From contig QNDV01000091.1 in assembly GCA_003646045.1 (NCBI GenBank), positions 1 through 7,875 on the forward strand: a DNA stretch of 7,875 nt, read 5' to 3'. The notes beneath the pieces were generated by a model that ran no database searches, was not told the origin of the DNA, and saw only the letters and a list, made by a program, of their open reading frames with translations. Each line of letters begins with the position of its first letter. Positions within the stretch are counted from its first letter, which is position 1. Positions 7,147-7,875 of the stretch are shown here, in pieces. This DNA is from a bacterium (GTDB lineage: Bacteria; Krumholzibacteriota; Krumholzibacteria; LZORAL124-64-63). Made by a program: the position numbers and the translations under genes.

Positions 7147-7172
7147 CGGCGACCCCCGCGGAGCATTATCGT
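7143..7172 (+). promoter_or_regulatory. Predicted promoter for the small membrane gene and tRNA-Val
   Basis: TTGACG at 7143-7148 matches five of six -35 positions, and TATCGT at 7167-7172 matches four of six -10 positions, with an 18-base spacer. The -35 box overlaps the mltG stop codon. Transcription would begin near 7179, giving a transcript that carries the small membrane-protein gene and then the tRNA. Confidence 0.45.
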
Positions 7173-7213
7173 AGGCGTCGAACAGATTGTGGGACCGGGT
7201 CACAACAGGGGAA

Positions 7214-7393
7214 ATGATGACAATCCTCCGCCGGAATTGGTTGCTTGGTGCCGCCTTGGTGGCCATCCTTCTGGGATACGTGCTGCTGGATGCGGGACGA
7301 CTTTCCTTTGGGCCCCTGTTGCTGGTGGGGGGGTATTGCATCCTGCTCCCCATGTTCCTGTGGTCGAGTTTTCGAAAAAGGGTGGGCGAATAG
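7214..7393 (+). CDS. Small two-helix membrane protein overlapping tRNA-Val
   Basis: A 59-residue predicted membrane protein with no function I can name. It begins MMTILRRNW, then a hydrophobic helix at about 9-25, a short turn with D26 and R29, a second helix at about 30-50 (with GGYC and P46), and a basic tail FRKRVGE. Basic residues at both ends suggest a helical hairpin with both termini in the cytoplasm. AGGGG at 7207-7211 is well placed for the ATG at 7217 (57 residues wait-free alternative: one Met shorter); an upstream TTG at 7187 is unlikely because it lacks a ribosome site. The last ten bases, including the TAG stop at 7391-7393, lie inside the tRNA gene. The layout loosely recalls short two-helix DUF proteins of the FCB group, but I cannot confirm this. 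Codon use resembles its neighbours, so it is probably real. Confidence 0.65.
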   Translation: MMTILRRNWLLGAALVAILLGYVLLDAGRLSFGPLLLVGGYCILLPMFLWSSFRKRVGE

Positions 7394-7460
7394 TTCAGCT
7401 GGTCAGAGCGCCTGCTTTACACGCAGGAAGTCACAGGTTCGAATCCTGTTTCGCCCACCA
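7384..7460 (+). tRNA. tRNA-Val, anticodon UAC
   Basis: A complete cloverleaf is readable. The acceptor stem GGGCGAA (7384-7390) pairs fully with TTCGCCC (7450-7456). The D stem GTTC/GAGC is at 7393-7396 and 7406-7409. The anticodon stem CCTGC/GCAGG (7411-7415, 7423-7427) encloses the loop TTTACAC with anticodon TAC at 7418-7420. The T arm is ACAGG, loop TTCGAAT, CCTGT (7433-7449). Discriminator A7457 is followed by an encoded CCA (7458-7460). The anticodon reads GUA and GUG valine codons. Every stem is paired apart from one G-U in the D stem, so the gene looks functional. Its first ten bases are shared with the end of the small membrane-protein gene. Confidence 0.97.
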
Positions 7461-7481
7461 AATCTACTTTTTTCCAGATTT
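7460..7481 (+). terminator. T-run with flanking inverted repeat after tRNA-Val
   Basis: Six Ts at 7468-7473 follow the tRNA by 7 bases and could serve as its transcription stop, using the stable tRNA T-arm/acceptor fold upstream. AAATCT (7460-7465) and AGATTT (7476-7481) form a 6-bp inverted repeat around the T-run, but the Ts are in the loop rather than after the stem, so this is not a textbook intrinsic terminator. Confidence 0.3.
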
Positions 7482-7535
7482 ATGCTGTATTTACGCCTAT
7501 TTAATCGTGAAAGTACCACCGCACGTCTGAAAAGC

Positions 7536-7572
7536 CCTGATGTTCTCCCAATTTTTCACCTGATTGTCCCAA
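7536..7572 (+). repeat. Imperfect direct repeat CCTGAT-N-TCCCAA, possible operator
   Basis: CCTGAT, 4 bases, TCCCAA (7536-7551) is repeated as CCTGAT, 2 bases, TCCCAA (7559-7572). The half-sites recur 23 and 21 bp apart, about two helical turns, and end 9 bases before the -35 box of a predicted promoter. The 7461-7610 stretch holds no gene I can support and is much AT-richer than the rest of the window. Confidence 0.35.
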
Positions 7573-7581
7573 ATAATGTGG

Positions 7582-7610
7582 TTGCGCGGCCACGGGGCTT
7601 ATGGTAATCT
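7582..7610 (+). promoter_or_regulatory. Possible promoter of the secreted-protein gene
   Basis: TTGCGC at 7582-7587 and TAATCT at 7605-7610 are 17 bases apart, and a TG at 7602-7603 makes an extended -10. Each hexamer matches only three of six consensus bases, so the support is mostly spacing, AT-richness and position. Transcription would start near 7617, leaving a leader of about 105 bases. Confidence 0.35.
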
Positions 7611-7722
7611 TATTGCGTCAAGTGATGGACATGTGAGTGGAAGGAGGGCTCGACACAATTGTAAAAGTGCTCGCTTGGGTTAGCCACCCTCGCTAGATCG
7701 TACCTTTTTTGGAGGTGTCCTA
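7611..7722 (+). other. Long leader before the secreted-protein gene, with two ribosome-site-like motifs and a T-run
   Basis: This 112-base stretch has no long ORF. It contains AAGGAGGG at 7641-7648, a strong ribosome-site-like sequence with no recognised gene after it; possible pairing of GAGGG (7644-7648) with CCCTC (7687-7691); a competing small stem TAGC/GCTA (7681-7684 with 7692-7695); TTTTTT at 7705-7710; and the true-looking GGAGG at 7711-7715. Together these could form a translational or attenuation control element. I recognise no known riboswitch class in it. Confidence 0.3.
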
Positions 7723-7875
7723 ATGGTTCTTAGGAAACTCATGGGTCTTTTTGCCTGCGCGCTGATTCTCGGTACGGCTGTGTTCGCTACGGCGGGCATA
7801 CCTGATCTGCAGACATCAACGGCAAGCCTCGCGTACGGCGGTACCGAGACCCTGTCCCTGTTCAATGTGCCCAAC
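7723..7875 (+). CDS. Secreted protein with signal peptide (3' partial)
   Basis: The reading frame from ATG 7723 stays open to the last base, giving 51 residues of a longer protein. GGAGG at 7711-7715 lies 7 bases before the ATG, a very good ribosome site. Residues 1-24 are a classical Sec signal peptide: a basic start with R4 and K5, a hydrophobic core LFACALILGTAVF (9-21), and a probable cleavage after ATA at 22-24. The mature part would begin GIPDLQTSTASLAYGG. From memory, this IPD...STA opening resembles large modular surface or secreted proteins in poorly cultured FCB-like lineages, which carry cohesin/Ig-like or repeat modules, but the visible part has no diagnostic domain. C12 sits too close to the basic residues, with a poor lipobox, so a lipoprotein is unlikely. 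It is separated from the tRNA by an AT-rich 262-base gap with its own promoter-like signals. Function unknown. Confidence 0.8.
   Translation, partial: MVLRKLMGLFACALILGTAVFATAGIPDLQTSTASLAYGGTETLSLFNVPN

Noticed and set aside
5638..7353. Long minus-strand open frame (571 codons) opposite ruvX and mltG
   Set aside because: It spans three well-supported + strand genes and their junctions, is Arg/Pro/Gln-rich and has no recognisable motif; a GC-rich shadow.
7369..7378. Palindrome TTTTCGAAAA just before the tRNA
   Set aside because: It has almost no loop, so cannot form an RNA hairpin as it stands, and is explained by the codons for the SFRK tail of the small protein.
7245..7607. + strand open frame running through the small membrane gene, the tRNA and the AT-rich gap
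   Set aside because: It reads across a complete tRNA and has no ribosome site or hydrophobic or domain pattern; the overlapping frame of the two-helix protein is more credible.
7750..7760. Lipobox-like LFAC in the signal peptide of the last gene
   Set aside because: The cysteine is residue 12, only seven after the last basic residue, leaving too short a hydrophobic core; the ATA cleavage site after residue 24 fits better.
7680..7874. Minus-strand open frame opposite the secreted-protein start
   Set aside because: Opposite a clear ribosome site and signal peptide; no supporting signals of its own.
1..7875. CRISPR array, insertion sequence, phage or toxin-antitoxin genes
   Set aside because: Looked for on both strands; no repeated spacer-like units, transposase or integrase motifs, or short toxin/antitoxin pair were seen. 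The tRNA 3' end has no repeated copy in the window that would mark an attachment site.

Overview
The window is a compact, single-direction stretch of a GC-rich bacterial chromosome. All protein genes and the one tRNA that I can support lie on the + strand. The genes are housekeeping or regulatory, with no insertion sequence, phage gene or CRISPR array. A eukaryal/archaeal-type IleS followed by a DksA/TraR zinc-finger gene and lspA, a STAS/HATPase partner-switch pair, and a secreted protein beginning G-I-P-D after its signal peptide together suggest a poorly cultured Gram-negative lineage, perhaps in the Fibrobacterota-Chlorobiota-Bacteroidota (FCB) neighbourhood such as Krumholzibacteriota or Eisenbacteria. 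That placement is an inference from gene character only and is weak.

Layout. Positions 2-4665 form one tightly packed operon: ileS (5' end cut off by the window), a dksA/traR-family gene, lspA and an rluD-type pseudouridine synthase. The last three genes touch or overlap. Its themes are translation (Ile-tRNA charging, rRNA modification), transcriptional control (DksA-like) and lipoprotein maturation (signal peptidase II). A 154-base gap (4666-4819) holds a perfect 6-bp inverted repeat, a convincing sigma70-like promoter, a hairpin with a cUUCGg tetraloop and a 9-bp direct repeat.

Positions 4820-7146 form a second operon: an anti-sigma-factor antagonist (STAS), a serine-kinase/anti-sigma HATPase of RsbW type, ruvX (yqgF) and mltG. 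Three of the four start with GTG or TTG, and spacings are 22, 5 and -4 bases. The first two genes look like a partner-switching module, but no PP2C phosphatase or sigma factor is beside them. RuvX acts on nucleic acid and MltG cuts nascent peptidoglycan.

Positions 7143-7460 hold a promoter overlapping the mltG stop, a 59-codon two-helix membrane protein and a tRNA-Val(UAC) gene. The small gene's stop codon lies inside the tRNA. Positions 7461-7722 are conspicuously AT-richer and contain no gene I can support. They hold a T-run after the tRNA, an imperfect repeated motif, a possible promoter and a long 5' leader. From 7723 to the window end runs the start of a secreted protein with a clear signal peptide, truncated by the window.

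I did not find a clear undescribed system. The items most worth a second look are the small membrane protein fused end-on to the tRNA gene, the mini-ORF that links the STAS and kinase genes by two stop/start overlaps, the repeat-rich control region before the STAS gene, and the structured leader before the secreted protein.
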